DNA of 64,000 nt from Ignavibacteriales bacterium. GTDB lineage: Bacteria > Bacteroidota > Ignavibacteria > Ignavibacteriales > Ignavibacteriaceae. A program made the translations under genes and the position numbers. The DNA lies in NCBI GenBank assembly GCA_003538625.1, contig DPRR01000026.1, positions 21,601-85,600 on the forward strand. The letters are read 5' to 3'. Positions 1-9,133 of this stretch are shown here, piece after piece; position 1 is the first letter of the stretch, and each line of letters opens with the position of its first letter. The notes under the pieces are model-generated. The model was not told where the DNA came from and ran no database searches. It was given only the letters and a program-made list of their open reading frames with translations.

Positions 1-863
1 TTATATAATGCATTTTTAATATCTTCAGATTTTTTGAGATCGGTAATATCCCTGGTAATTCCAAAAGTACCATAAACAATATCATTTTCGTCTATCAATG
101 GAATTTTAGTAGTTGAAGCCCAGGTTATTTTTCCATCACGCCACGTTTCCTTTTCGATTTTATTCACAATTGATACACGGTTTTTTATAATCTCATCTTC
201 ATCTGTTTTTGCTAATTTTGCATGTTCATCAAAGAAAATATCAAAATCCGTTTTACCCAGTAGTTCATCGAAAGAACTTAAACCCATTTTTGTTAAAGTT
301 GCCTTGTTAGCTTTTATAAATCTGCTGTTAACATCTTTGAAATAAATTGAATCAGGAAGATAATCCATAAAGTACTGCTGTAACTGAAGTTCTCTATAAA
401 ATTTTGTTTCGGTTTCTATTTTATCCGTAAGATCCTTAACTATCACAAACTCCAACTTTTCTGTACCTCTGCCAACCACACCAACACTTACTGATGCAGG
501 AATTACATTTATTTTATTTTTATGTATAAAATCAATTTCATATTGTGCAGGAACATCTTCACCACGCAATCTTTTATGATAACGATCTAAAACGTTTTCT
601 AATTGATAAGATGCAATCACTTCGCTCAAAGTAAGTCCTTCAATCTCAGCAAGTGAATAACCAAGCATATTAGCAAAGTTAAAGTTAGCATATTTAATTT
701 TTTCATCTTTCAATAAAATAAGACCATCCGGTATAGTCTTAACAAGTGTGTCAAATGTACTCTGAAAATCGGTTACTTGAGGCGTACTTAAAAAATCACC
801 AGAAAATGAGGTTTCATTAAAACCGGCAGTTGTTTCGGAAGGTTCAGACTTGTTTATTAGCAT
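1..863 (-). CDS. PAS-domain sensor protein, N-terminal part (runs off left edge)
   Basis: The frame reads leftward from an ATG at 863 and is open to base 1, giving about 287 residues. Two PAS domains are visible: residues about 37-150 (a segment reading PDGLILLKDEKIKYAN and NMLGYSLAEIEG) and about 165-280 (LPDSIYFKDVNSRFIKAN, ending FGITRDITDLKK). No signal peptide or membrane segment is seen, so the protein is probably cytoplasmic. Such PAS pairs usually precede a histidine kinase or GGDEF domain, but the output domain is outside the window, so its class is unknown. It is divergent from the helicase gene, with 222 bases between them. Confidence 0.8.
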   Translation of the reverse strand, partial: MLINKSEPSETTAGFNETSFSGDFLSTPQVTDFQSTFDTLVKTIPDGLILLKDEKIKYANFNFANMLGYSLAEIEGLTLSEVIASYQLENVLDRYHKRLRGEDVPAQYEIDFIHKNKINVIPASVSVGVVGRGTEKLEFVIVKDLTDKIETETKFYRELQLQQYFMDYLPDSIYFKDVNSRFIKANKATLTKMGLSSFDELLGKTDFDIFFDEHAKLAKTDEDEIIKNRVSIVNKIEKETWRDGKITWASTTKIPLIDENDIVYGTFGITRDITDLKKSEDIKNALY

Positions 864-1033
864 TTAATCCCAATCTAATCTTATGCAGACTTAAAAAATA
901 TTGACAATTGTAAATTATCTATAAACGTGCCATCAAATCAATCAAAATTTGTTGTTATTTTCAAATTCTGTTAACTATTTAAGGAGTATTATAATTATTA
1001 AGAAATTTTTACGTACGCATTATTTTCTATTCG

Positions 1034-1058
1034 GGTGCACAATGTATATATTTGCACC
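1034..1058 (+). promoter_or_regulatory. Candidate promoter with inverted repeat before the helicase gene
   Basis: TATATTTG at 1047-1054 fits the Bacteroidota -7 element TAnnTTTG. It is framed by an inverted repeat, GGTGCA at 1034-1039 and TGCACC at 1053-1058. No clear -33 TTTG is seen upstream, so the promoter call is tentative. The repeat overlaps the -7 box, where a repressor site would be expected. Confidence 0.35.
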
Positions 1059-1085
1059 TGTTTTTTGTAATAATTAGAAAGAATT

Positions 1086-3266
1086 ATGCATCAATTTAAG
1101 GATTTAAATCCTGCTCAGCTTGCAGCAGTTGAGTATCTGGATGGACCTCAGATGATTGTTGCCGGAGCCGGTTCCGGTAAAACAAAAGTTCTCACTTATA
1201 AAATTGCCTACTTATTAAAGAAAAATTTTACTCCTGAATCAATTCTTGCGCTGACCTTTACAAATAAGGCGGCCAATGAAATGAAGGAAAGAATTAAGGA
1301 TCTTATAGGAAAAAAGGCTGATGATTTATGGATGGGTACATTTCATTCCGTCTTTGCTAAAATCCTTCGGACAGAAGCAAAACACATAAACTACAGAAGC
1401 AATTTTTCTATTTATGATACTATTGATTCTTTGTCCTTAGTATCTAATATAATGACCGACCTGAATATTGATCTTGACAAATTTACGCCAAATTCCGTAA
1501 GACATAGAATAAGTTTTCTAAAAAATCATATGATCTCACCCAAGGAATTCAGGAGTAAACATGTTGGCTCCTTTCTTGAAGAAAAAATTGCTGATGTGTA
1601 TGTAGAATATCAAAAACGATTGGTTGAATTTAATGCGATGGATTTTGATGATCTGTTACTTAAACCCATTGAGCTTTTTACTGAAAAGAAAAATATTCTG
1701 CAAAAGTACAAATCGCGTTTTGAATATCTATTGGTTGATGAATTTCAGGATACTAATAAAGCTCAATATGAATTACTAAAACTGCTTGTTTCAAGAAGCG
1801 GATTAATTTCTGTGGTTGGAGATGATGCCCAGAGTATCTATAGCTGGCGCGGCGCTAACATTGGAAATATGACAGACTTCGGAAAAGATTTTCCTAAGTA
1901 CAAACTATTTAAACTTGAGCAGAATTACAGATCTACAAAGATGATTCTTAAGGCTGCTGATTCCGTTATTAAAAATAATAAAGATCAGGTAGCAAAAACT
2001 CTTTGGACAGAAAATGAGGAAGGCGAGCCTGTAATACTTCTAAAATGTGCTGATGAAAAGGATGAAGCTTCTCAGATTTCTAAATACATTAAACATGAAC
2101 TTTTAAAGAAAAAATTGGTGTTTAATGATTTTGCAATTTTGTATAGAACTAATTCTCAATCACGCGCAATGGAAGATATTTTCCGAAGAGAGAAAATTCC
2201 TTATACAATAATTGGCGGACTTGAATTTTACAAGAGAAAAGAAGTAAAAGATGTAGTTGCTTATCTGCGGGTTATTTCTAATCAAAACGATGAAGAAAGT
2301 TTATTAAGAATAATGAACTTTCCTCAAAGAGGCATTGGAAGCACCACAATTACCAGAATGATTGCTTTTGCAAGAAAACATAACATCTCTCTTTTCCAGA
2401 CGATGGGAAGAGTTTTTGAAGTGATCGATATAAAAGAACGTATCCAAAAAAATGTTAAGCAATTTAAAACATTGCTTGATAAATATATGGGACTTAAGGA
2501 CAAACTTTCTGCAGGGGAACTGACACGTGCAATGATTGACGAGTTAGGATTGATCCGAATGTTTAAAGAAGAAGGAACTCAGGAAGCATTGCAAAGAATG
2601 GAAAACATCAATCAGTTGATGGCCTCGTTAAGCGAATTTTCTGCAGCAAATCCTGAAGCAAAGCTTGAACAATATCTTGAAGAGGTCTCTTTGATTGCAG
2701 ACATAGATAATTACTCAGAGACTAAAAACTGCGTTACTCTTTTAACAGTACACGCAGCAAAAGGATTGGAATGGCCAATTGTATTTGTAAGCGGATGTGA
2801 GGAAGATATTTTTCCAATTGCCAGCAAGTTTTTATCCGATGCATCAGTTGATGAAGAAAGAAGATTATTTTACGTTGCTTTAACCCGGGCAAAGAAAAAA
2901 GCTTATGTTACACATGCGCGATCAAGATATAGATTTGGTGAAGTTGCATATCAAAGCAGATCTCGATTTATTGATGAACTTGATCCAACTACATATAAGG
3001 AAACCAATGGCGGGCTTGGCCGAAAAGCAAATCGTAAAACAAAAAAAGAAATGTATTACGAATATTTTGAAAAAGTTGAATATGAAAGTTTTGATCAGGA
3101 CGGCGTGGCGCTGCAAATTGGCAGTCGTGTAATGCACGATAAGTTTGGTTTAGGTAAAGTTGTTGATGTTACCGGCTCAGGCGATATGACTAAAGCAACA
3201 GTTCATTTTGAAGGTAATAATGTAAAACAATTGATGCTTAAATTTGCAAAACTTAAGGTTTTATAA
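1086..3266 (+). CDS. pcrA: ATP-dependent DNA helicase, UvrD/PcrA family
   Basis: A superfamily 1A 3'-5' DNA helicase of 726 residues, the normal length for PcrA/UvrD, acting in nucleotide excision repair and removal of stalled complexes. Motifs occur in order: Walker A AGAGSGKT (26-33), LTFTNKAANEM (motif Ia), DEFQDTN (Walker B, D218-E219), GDDAQSIYSWRGA (motif III), NYRST (motif IV), LTVHAAKGLEW (motif V) and VALTRAKK (motif VI). The C-terminal 60 residues (GSRVMHDKFGLGKVVDV) form the Tudor-like domain that binds RNA polymerase in PcrA. The ATG at 1086 is the first plausible start. It stands alone, with phosphofructokinase 47 bases downstream. Confidence 0.96.
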   Translation: MHQFKDLNPAQLAAVEYLDGPQMIVAGAGSGKTKVLTYKIAYLLKKNFTPESILALTFTNKAANEMKERIKDLIGKKADDLWMGTFHSVFAKILRTEAKHINYRSNFSIYDTIDSLSLVSNIMTDLNIDLDKFTPNSVRHRISFLKNHMISPKEFRSKHVGSFLEEKIADVYVEYQKRLVEFNAMDFDDLLLKPIELFTEKKNILQKYKSRFEYLLVDEFQDTNKAQYELLKLLVSRSGLISVVGDDAQSIYSWRGANIGNMTDFGKDFPKYKLFKLEQNYRSTKMILKAADSVIKNNKDQVAKTLWTENEEGEPVILLKCADEKDEASQISKYIKHELLKKKLVFNDFAILYRTNSQSRAMEDIFRREKIPYTIIGGLEFYKRKEVKDVVAYLRVISNQNDEESLLRIMNFPQRGIGSTTITRMIAFARKHNISLFQTMGRVFEVIDIKERIQKNVKQFKTLLDKYMGLKDKLSAGELTRAMIDELGLIRMFKEEGTQEALQRMENINQLMASLSEFSAANPEAKLEQYLEEVSLIADIDNYSETKNCVTLLTVHAAKGLEWPIVFVSGCEEDIFPIASKFLSDASVDEERRLFYVALTRAKKKAYVTHARSRYRFGEVAYQSRSRFIDELDPTTYKETNGGLGRKANRKTKKEMYYEYFEKVEYESFDQDGVALQIGSRVMHDKFGLGKVVDVTGSGDMTKATVHFEGNNVKQLMLKFAKLKVL

Positions 3267-3313
3267 TTAACTGTTAGTGAAACGATTTTCTTTATTCAGG
3301 AGTTGAAAAATAT

Positions 3314-4678
3314 ATGTCGATAGCCCCAAAAAAATTAGCTATTTTAGTAGGCGGGGGACCAGCACCGGGAATTAATAGTGTTATTGGTGCGGCTACAATT
3401 CGTACCGCTGTAGAAGGTGTTGAAGTAATTGGAATTAAGGATGGATTTAAATGGATAATGCAAGGAGATATCAGCCACGTTAAAGATTTAAATATTCAAA
3501 ACGTAAGCCGTATTCACTTTAGAGGCGGATCTTATATTGGCATTTCGAGATCAAATCCAACCAAAGATCCCAAACATTTGGAAAATGCAGTAACATCTTT
3601 GCTTAGACTTAATGTTGATAAGCTTATTACTATTGGTGGTGACGATACAGCATTTAGTGCTCTTAAAGTAAATGAAATGGCTTCTGGCAGAATTAAAGTT
3701 GTGCATGTTCCCAAAACAATTGATAACGATCTTGATCTTCCGCATGGAATCCCAACATTTGGATTTCAAACTGCAAGACACATTGGTGTTGATATCGTAA
3801 AAAATCTTATGGTTGATGCGCAGACAACAAGCCGCTGGTATTTTGTTGTCTCGATGGGCAGAAAAGCGGGGCATCTTGCTCTGGGAATTGGGAAAGCCAC
3901 GGGTGCCACTCTTACGCTGATTCCGGAAGAGTTTGCAAACAAGCAGATAAAATTCAGCCATATTGTAGATATACTTGTTGGTGCAATAATAAAAAGATTA
4001 AGCTACGGCAAACCCGATGGCGTTGCTATAATTGCAGAAGGATTAGTAGAACATTTGGATCCAGCTGATTTGGAATCTTTAGTTGAAGTTGAAAGGGACG
4101 CACACGATAACATTAGAATAGCTGAAATAAATTTTGGTGAAATATTAAAATCTAAAGTGCAGGATAGACTAAAAGAATTTGGATTAAAAGCCACAGTCGT
4201 TGCAAAAAATATCGGATATGAACTCAGATGTGCTGATCCGATTCCCTTTGATATGGAATACACAAGAGATTTAGGATTTTCTGCTGCTCAATTTATTCTT
4301 GATGGCGGAAGCGGTGCAATGGTTTCTATTCAAAACGGAAATTTTGTACCGATGTACTTCAAAGATATAATTGATCCACGAACTCTAAAAACTAAAGTTA
4401 GAATGGTTGATCCGGCATCAGAAAGTTTTTATATAGCAAGAAGGTATATGCTGCGTTTAAATCAGGCAGATTTTGATGATCCGCATGAACTTGCAAAACT
4501 TGCGGCAACTGCTGGAATGACAATCGAAAATTTTAAACAAAAATTTAATTATCTGATTGAAAGTGATTTGTTGTATAAAAATATCAGAGATGGAAAATTT
4601 ACTATTAATTCACCTGAATCAAATCTTGCACATAGAAACCCGGATGTAAATGATAGCTTAGATGATATGGATGATTAG
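3314..4678 (+). CDS. 6-phosphofructokinase, probably pyrophosphate-dependent
   Basis: A phosphofructokinase of 454 residues. The phosphoryl-donor loop reads TIGGDDT with Asp111 where ATP-dependent enzymes carry Gly, and the next motif is PKTIDND with Lys134. In the family this Asp/Lys pair marks PPi use (fructose 6-phosphate + PPi to fructose 1,6-bisphosphate + Pi, reversible). The start GGGPAPGIN also differs from the usual GGDxPG. It is longer than bacterial ATP-PFK (about 320) because of a C-terminal extension ending in an acidic tail. A terminator follows directly. A second PFK with an ATP-type loop lies at 52578-53678. Donor choice is inferred from residues only. Confidence 0.88.
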   Translation: MSIAPKKLAILVGGGPAPGINSVIGAATIRTAVEGVEVIGIKDGFKWIMQGDISHVKDLNIQNVSRIHFRGGSYIGISRSNPTKDPKHLENAVTSLLRLNVDKLITIGGDDTAFSALKVNEMASGRIKVVHVPKTIDNDLDLPHGIPTFGFQTARHIGVDIVKNLMVDAQTTSRWYFVVSMGRKAGHLALGIGKATGATLTLIPEEFANKQIKFSHIVDILVGAIIKRLSYGKPDGVAIIAEGLVEHLDPADLESLVEVERDAHDNIRIAEINFGEILKSKVQDRLKEFGLKATVVAKNIGYELRCADPIPFDMEYTRDLGFSAAQFILDGGSGAMVSIQNGNFVPMYFKDIIDPRTLKTKVRMVDPASESFYIARRYMLRLNQADFDDPHELAKLAATAGMTIENFKQKFNYLIESDLLYKNIRDGKFTINSPESNLAHRNPDVNDSLDDMDD

Positions 4679-4707
4679 TAGTTTTTGAATTATAAAATAT
4701 TAATGAT

Positions 4708-4735
4708 AACCCGAGCCATCAAACTCGGGTTTTTT
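4708..4735 (+). terminator. Rho-independent terminator after phosphofructokinase
   Basis: An 8-bp stem AACCCGAG/CTCGGGTT (4708-4715 with 4724-4731) encloses an 8-nt loop and runs into TTTT. It lies 29 bases after the PFK stop, and just past the end of the convergent small-subunit gene. Confidence 0.85.
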
Positions 4736-4737
4736 AA

Positions 4738-4848
4738 TTAATTCTTCTTTTGAGTTTTAAATACTTTATAGAACGAAATAGTTACCAATGTGATAATACA
4801 AGTCCAGGCCAACACTAAAAAAATTATACCACTTGTTGTTAGTCCCAT
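4738..4848 (-). CDS. MetS-like small subunit of the NSS transporter (36 aa)
   Basis: A 36-residue single-pass membrane protein: start MGLTTSGIIFLVLAW, one hydrophobic helix (about 7-28), then a basic tail FYKVFKTQKKN. The stop of the transporter gene and this ATG overlap as TAATG, so translation is probably coupled. Bacterial NSS transporters of the MetP/alanine type are often followed by a tiny subunit (MetS family) of this length and layout, needed for uptake in Corynebacterium. The assignment rests on position, size and topology, since so short a sequence gives little homology signal. Confidence 0.75.
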   Translation of the reverse strand: MGLTTSGIIFLVLAWTCIITLVTISFYKVFKTQKKN

Positions 4849-6407
4849 TATTTAACCTCACTATGATTATTTTCCCAGGCTTTTTTAACCATTAACATAA
4901 AAATCACTGCAATAGCAACCATCAATACTCTTGCACCCCAAATATAAGGCACGTTTTCAGGAACCACATTTTCTAAAAATAGAGTAGGTATCGCACTTTG
5001 AATAAACCACCAGATCATTAAAATTAAGAGAATAGCTGGAGTTATATATTTCATAACATAATAAAAAAACATAGGAATTTTTATATCGCCGCCTTGATTC
5101 ATTTCTTTCCACGCTTTATCCGCACCAAAAACCCACATAAATAATACTGTTTCAATTAATGCAAATACAACCAGTCCAAAAGTTCCGGCCCAGTAATCCA
5201 TCTCATCCAAAAATCCATATTTTAAAAAGAATATTACGAACTGAACCGCAATAAGAACAGCAATTGCCAATGCACTCACAGCTTTTTTTCTATCCATTCC
5301 AAACTCATCTTCAAGAAATGCAACCACAGGCTGACCCATTGCAACCGATGATGTTATCCCTGCAAAGAAAAGAAGCAGGAACCACATAAACCCAAACATT
5401 TCTCCCATAGGGAAATGTGCACTTCCAAATATTATTGGCATTGAAACAAAACCAAGATTGAATGCGCCCCCTTTAGCAATCTCTTTTGTAGCTTCCAATC
5501 CAAAAAATGCAACTGCAACAGGTATAGCAATTGAGGCACCCAAAACTACTTCAGCAAATTCGTTAGTTGAAGCAGTGGCCAATCCGGAAAGGGCAATATC
5601 ATCATCTGGTTTTAAATAGCTTGCATATGCGTGTATTGTTCCCATCCCAACAGAAAGTGTAAAAAATATTTGTCCTGCAGCGGCAAGCCAGATATTTGGA
5701 TTTCCGAGAGCAGCAAAATCCGGATTCCAAATGAATGCAAAACCATTTGCAACAGAATTTTCTGGGAAAGCAGGATCCGGTGTTCCCAAAGTAAATATTC
5801 TGATAGCCAGAATAATTGCAAAGATGAAGAGCAGCGGCATAGCAATTTTTGCAAGCTTTTCTATGCCTTTTGAAATTCCTTTATATAGTATTGCAAAGTT
5901 TATAGCAAATGTTAACACCATTAAACCATAAGCAGGCCAAATTGATTTAAAAGTTTCAGAAGTTGTAACTCCCTGATAACTTGATAAAAATCCGGCCATA
6001 GTTTCGCGGGTTTCATTTGAGTACAACCCAAGAATCGAAAAAAGACTAAATCCTAAAGTCCAGGATTCGATGTAAGTGTAATAGATAAGAATTGTAATTG
6101 ATATGAATAATCCAAGAGCACCAAAATATTTTGCAAGTTTGTTTTTCCAGAGTACATCAAACATGCCCGGTGCGCTGCCATGTCTAAATTTACCTCCGTG
6201 TCTGCCGATTCCCCATTCTATCCACATAAGTGGTATGCCCAACAACAGGAAAAAAATAAAATAAGGAATCATAAACGCGCCGCCGCCATTTTGAGCAGCC
6301 TGAACAGGAAATCTTAGAAAGTTTCCCAGTCCAACTGCGTTACCTGCTACGGCTAATATCAACCCTATTTTAGTTCCCCATTGCTCTCGTTCTCCGTTTT
6401 GAGACAT
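4848..6407 (-). CDS. Sodium-dependent transporter, neurotransmitter:sodium symporter family
   Basis: An inner-membrane Na+-coupled symporter of 519 residues with about 12 membrane helices. The family hallmark is near the N terminus: GNAVGLGNFLRFP followed by NGGGAFMIPY, the unwound helix 1 that binds Na+ and substrate. The substrate is probably an amino acid; methionine or alanine would fit the MetS-like partner encoded directly after it. ATG at 6407 is preferred over TTG at 6410 because a full AGGAGG lies 4 bases before it. The gene is convergent with phosphofructokinase and divergent from the fatty acid hydroxylase gene. Confidence 0.93.
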   Translation of the reverse strand: MSQNGEREQWGTKIGLILAVAGNAVGLGNFLRFPVQAAQNGGGAFMIPYFIFFLLLGIPLMWIEWGIGRHGGKFRHGSAPGMFDVLWKNKLAKYFGALGLFISITILIYYTYIESWTLGFSLFSILGLYSNETRETMAGFLSSYQGVTTSETFKSIWPAYGLMVLTFAINFAILYKGISKGIEKLAKIAMPLLFIFAIILAIRIFTLGTPDPAFPENSVANGFAFIWNPDFAALGNPNIWLAAAGQIFFTLSVGMGTIHAYASYLKPDDDIALSGLATASTNEFAEVVLGASIAIPVAVAFFGLEATKEIAKGGAFNLGFVSMPIIFGSAHFPMGEMFGFMWFLLLFFAGITSSVAMGQPVVAFLEDEFGMDRKKAVSALAIAVLIAVQFVIFFLKYGFLDEMDYWAGTFGLVVFALIETVLFMWVFGADKAWKEMNQGGDIKIPMFFYYVMKYITPAILLILMIWWFIQSAIPTLFLENVVPENVPYIWGARVLMVAIAVIFMLMVKKAWENNHSEVK

Positions 6408-6610
6408 CAAACCTCCTGGAAGTTAAGGAATTTCAGAAAATCAAATGTGAATATGAAAACTTTAATGGTTAATATCAACTAAAAATGAGTATGATTGTAA
6501 GTGTTTTATATCAATGACTTGCAATTTTATTAAGAATTTTACAACAGCATTTTTATTCTTAAATTCTTAATTATTAAATTTGCGCCGAAAATATTATAAG
6601 AGGAAATGAA

Positions 6611-7246
6611 ATGCCTAAAAAATTTGTTTCTAATAAAGACGAAACCGTAAGGATGTTTAATAATGATTTTATGGAAGTTTTATCCAGAGTACATCCATCA
6701 GTACCGTTAATTATTTTTGTGCCAATTATTCTGTATATGTTATATCTTTCCGTTTTTTACTTTAAAGCAACAACTATTTCAATAATTTCATTTGTGATTT
6801 TTGGTGTGTTCATTTGGACGATAACCGAATATTTACTGCACAGGTTTATATTCCACCTGGAATTTAAAAGTAAACTTGGAGCAAGAATTCATTTTATCTT
6901 TCATGGTGTTCATCATGATTATCCAAGTGACTCCAGAAGATTGGTTATGCCGCCATCAATAAGCCTACCTTTAGCAGCACTGTTTTATTTCTTATTCAGA
7001 TTTCTTATTGGTGAAGCTTCCGTTCATCCATTTTTTGCAGGATTTTTGATCGGTTATTTATTTTACGATATGACACATTACGCTATTCATCATTTTAATA
7101 TGCATAGCAAGTTCTGGTTAGCAATTAAAAATCATCATATCAAACATCATTTTCAAAATCCGGATAAAGGTTACGGGGTAAGTTCGCCATTGTGGGATTT
7201 TGTTTTTCGAACTAATTATTCAAATAAAGAAAAGCAAAATGCTTAA
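6611..7246 (+). CDS. Fatty acid hydroxylase superfamily membrane protein
   Basis: A 211-residue integral membrane di-iron enzyme. The histidine clusters expected of the superfamily are present in order: HRFIFH (about 78), HFIFHGVHHD (about 96), HYAIHHFNMH (about 158) and HHIKHHF (about 177). Spacing and size resemble fatty acid 2-hydroxylases (Scs7/FA2H core) rather than sterol desaturases. The likely role is 2-hydroxylation of lipid acyl chains, as in hydroxylated sphingolipids or lipid A, but the substrate cannot be read from sequence. AGAGGAAATGAA supplies the ribosome site, and TAAATTTG at 6575-6582 is a possible -7 box. Confidence 0.85.
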   Translation: MPKKFVSNKDETVRMFNNDFMEVLSRVHPSVPLIIFVPIILYMLYLSVFYFKATTISIISFVIFGVFIWTITEYLLHRFIFHLEFKSKLGARIHFIFHGVHHDYPSDSRRLVMPPSISLPLAALFYFLFRFLIGEASVHPFFAGFLIGYLFYDMTHYAIHHFNMHSKFWLAIKNHHIKHHFQNPDKGYGVSSPLWDFVFRTNYSNKEKQNA

Positions 7247-7298
7247 TGATATAAAAGCGTCGAATCCTTAAGGAGTACTGATTATTAAAAGTAAATTT

Positions 7299-8942
7299 GT
7301 GAAATTAGTATTATATCTTATTTCTCTTTTTTCACAAATTGTATTGATTAGTTGTTCATCATCAATTTCAGATTCGATTTATATCCGATCAAACCAGGTA
7401 GGATTTTTATCTGAGGATACTAAAACTGCAATAATACTTTCTAAAATAAATTTGCAGGGTAAAAATTTTACAATTCTTAAGAATAACTCTGATGAAATTC
7501 AATATGAGCAAAGCATAACGGATACACCATCTGTTTATGGTGATTTTAATTTTTGTTATGAAATAGATTTTTCAGAAATAAAAAATGATGGTCAATACAA
7601 AATCAAATTATTGGATGTTGAATCATATCCATTTCAAATAGGCAATTCGATATATAACAGTATCAGAGATTCATTAAGTCTCTTTTTTCAAACACAGAGA
7701 TGCGGACCTACAAACCCTATACTTCACAAACCATGTCACCTTTTTGATGCTTCAAAAATTATTGGTTACAAAGATTCAACTGCCCGGGATTTAACAGGCG
7801 GTTGGCATGATGCGGGTGATTATGTAAAGTTTCTTAAGACAACTGCCTATACCACTTATATGCTATTATTTAGTTATGAATTTGATTCACAAAAATTCGG
7901 ATATGACTTAAATAATAATTCTGTTCCTGATATTCTTGAAGAAGCAAAAGTTGGGCTTGATTGGTTGTTGAGATGTAATGTTGATAATCAAACTTTAGTA
8001 TCTCAGGTTCAAGATGAATCTGATCACAATGTTGGCTGGAGACTGCCGGAGTATGATAGCCTGCGATACGTAAGACCAGCATTTGTAAGTATAGGCAAAA
8101 ACACCATTGGAATCTATGCTGCAGCTCTGGCAATAGCTTCCCGAATATGGAAGAATAAATTTTATGATGATCAATTTTCACTTAAATGCTTAAATACTGC
8201 AGAGAATTTTTATGCACTCAGAAATAACGTCCAGGATTTAGATTCAACTTTTTCAAATCATTACTCCGAAAAAGATTTTAACGGGAAATTAGCACTCGCT
8301 TCTGTTGAATTGTTCACATCTACAGGAAATCAAAAATATTTATCTGAATCAATCCAATATGGTAAAAAAGCCGGCTCTGATTTTTGGTGGAGTGTTGGTG
8401 ATATAAATTCTTTAGCTCATTATAAAATTGCAAAATACGATCCTTACTTTATTAACTATATTTATAATAATCTCGTTCACTCCCTGCAGAAAAGTAATAA
8501 ATCTTTTTTAAGGGAAGGGTTAGAGTATTCCTGGGGGACAACAAATGCATTTTTGGGTGTAAGCCTTCAAGCAATTCTTTATAACAGATTGACAGGTTCA
8601 AAAGAATTCGATTCATTAAAAATATATCAGCGCGATTATGTTTTAGGTAGAAATCCGTGGGGTGTTTGTTTTATTTATGGTATTGGATCTAAATATTCTA
8701 AAAATCTTCATTCACAGGTTGCTTTTTTTAATCACGGTCACTTACCCGGTGCACTAACCGCGGGTCCTGCTCCTGTTGAGATTTTAGATAGATATAAGAT
8801 AGTGAGAGCAACTAATGATTATTCTAAGTTTAATAGTGCTAAAATTGAATATTATGATGACAAAATGGATTATATTACCAATGAACCTACCATAGTTGGT
8901 AATGCCACAGCTCTTTTCGTTTTTGGATATTTTTGTAACTAG
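7299..8942 (+). CDS. Glycoside hydrolase family 9 lipoprotein (endoglucanase-like)
   Basis: A probable surface or periplasmic lipoprotein of 547 residues: signal peptide with lipobox LISC near residue 19, an Ig-like CelD N-terminal domain (about 25-115), then the GH9 (alpha/alpha)6 barrel. GH9 signatures are GGWHDAGDYVKF (about 167-178, the catalytic-base Asp pair), DYVLGRNPWG, NHGHLPGALTAGP and a late acid Glu in NEPTIVGNA (E529). Family members cleave beta-1,4-glucans or chito-oligomers. GTG at 7299 has no close ribosome site. AGGAG at 7271-7275 instead points to in-frame ATT codons at 7281/7284, which would add a basic n-region (IIKSKF) suited to a signal peptide. Confidence 0.9.
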   Translation: MKLVLYLISLFSQIVLISCSSSISDSIYIRSNQVGFLSEDTKTAIILSKINLQGKNFTILKNNSDEIQYEQSITDTPSVYGDFNFCYEIDFSEIKNDGQYKIKLLDVESYPFQIGNSIYNSIRDSLSLFFQTQRCGPTNPILHKPCHLFDASKIIGYKDSTARDLTGGWHDAGDYVKFLKTTAYTTYMLLFSYEFDSQKFGYDLNNNSVPDILEEAKVGLDWLLRCNVDNQTLVSQVQDESDHNVGWRLPEYDSLRYVRPAFVSIGKNTIGIYAAALAIASRIWKNKFYDDQFSLKCLNTAENFYALRNNVQDLDSTFSNHYSEKDFNGKLALASVELFTSTGNQKYLSESIQYGKKAGSDFWWSVGDINSLAHYKIAKYDPYFINYIYNNLVHSLQKSNKSFLREGLEYSWGTTNAFLGVSLQAILYNRLTGSKEFDSLKIYQRDYVLGRNPWGVCFIYGIGSKYSKNLHSQVAFFNHGHLPGALTAGPAPVEILDRYKIVRATNDYSKFNSAKIEYYDDKMDYITNEPTIVGNATALFVFGYFCN

Positions 8943-9133
8943 TAAATTTGCATATCATCAATTAATAGAAATAATCTTTGAAATTGTTAAAAATTTGGCT
9001 TGTTGCATTATAGTACAGATCAAATTTTATTTTCTCTCTTTAGTCCAAATTTTTTTCTCTTTTCTTATATTTTAGGTCATAATCATAACTAACATGTGGT
9101 ATAATTATTGGTAAATTGTCGAAAAATTAAACT

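Noticed and set aside
3551..3961. 136-codon minus-strand frame inside the first phosphofructokinase
   Set aside because: Shadow frame opposite a clear gene, Cys/Asn/Ile-rich with no motif or ribosome site.
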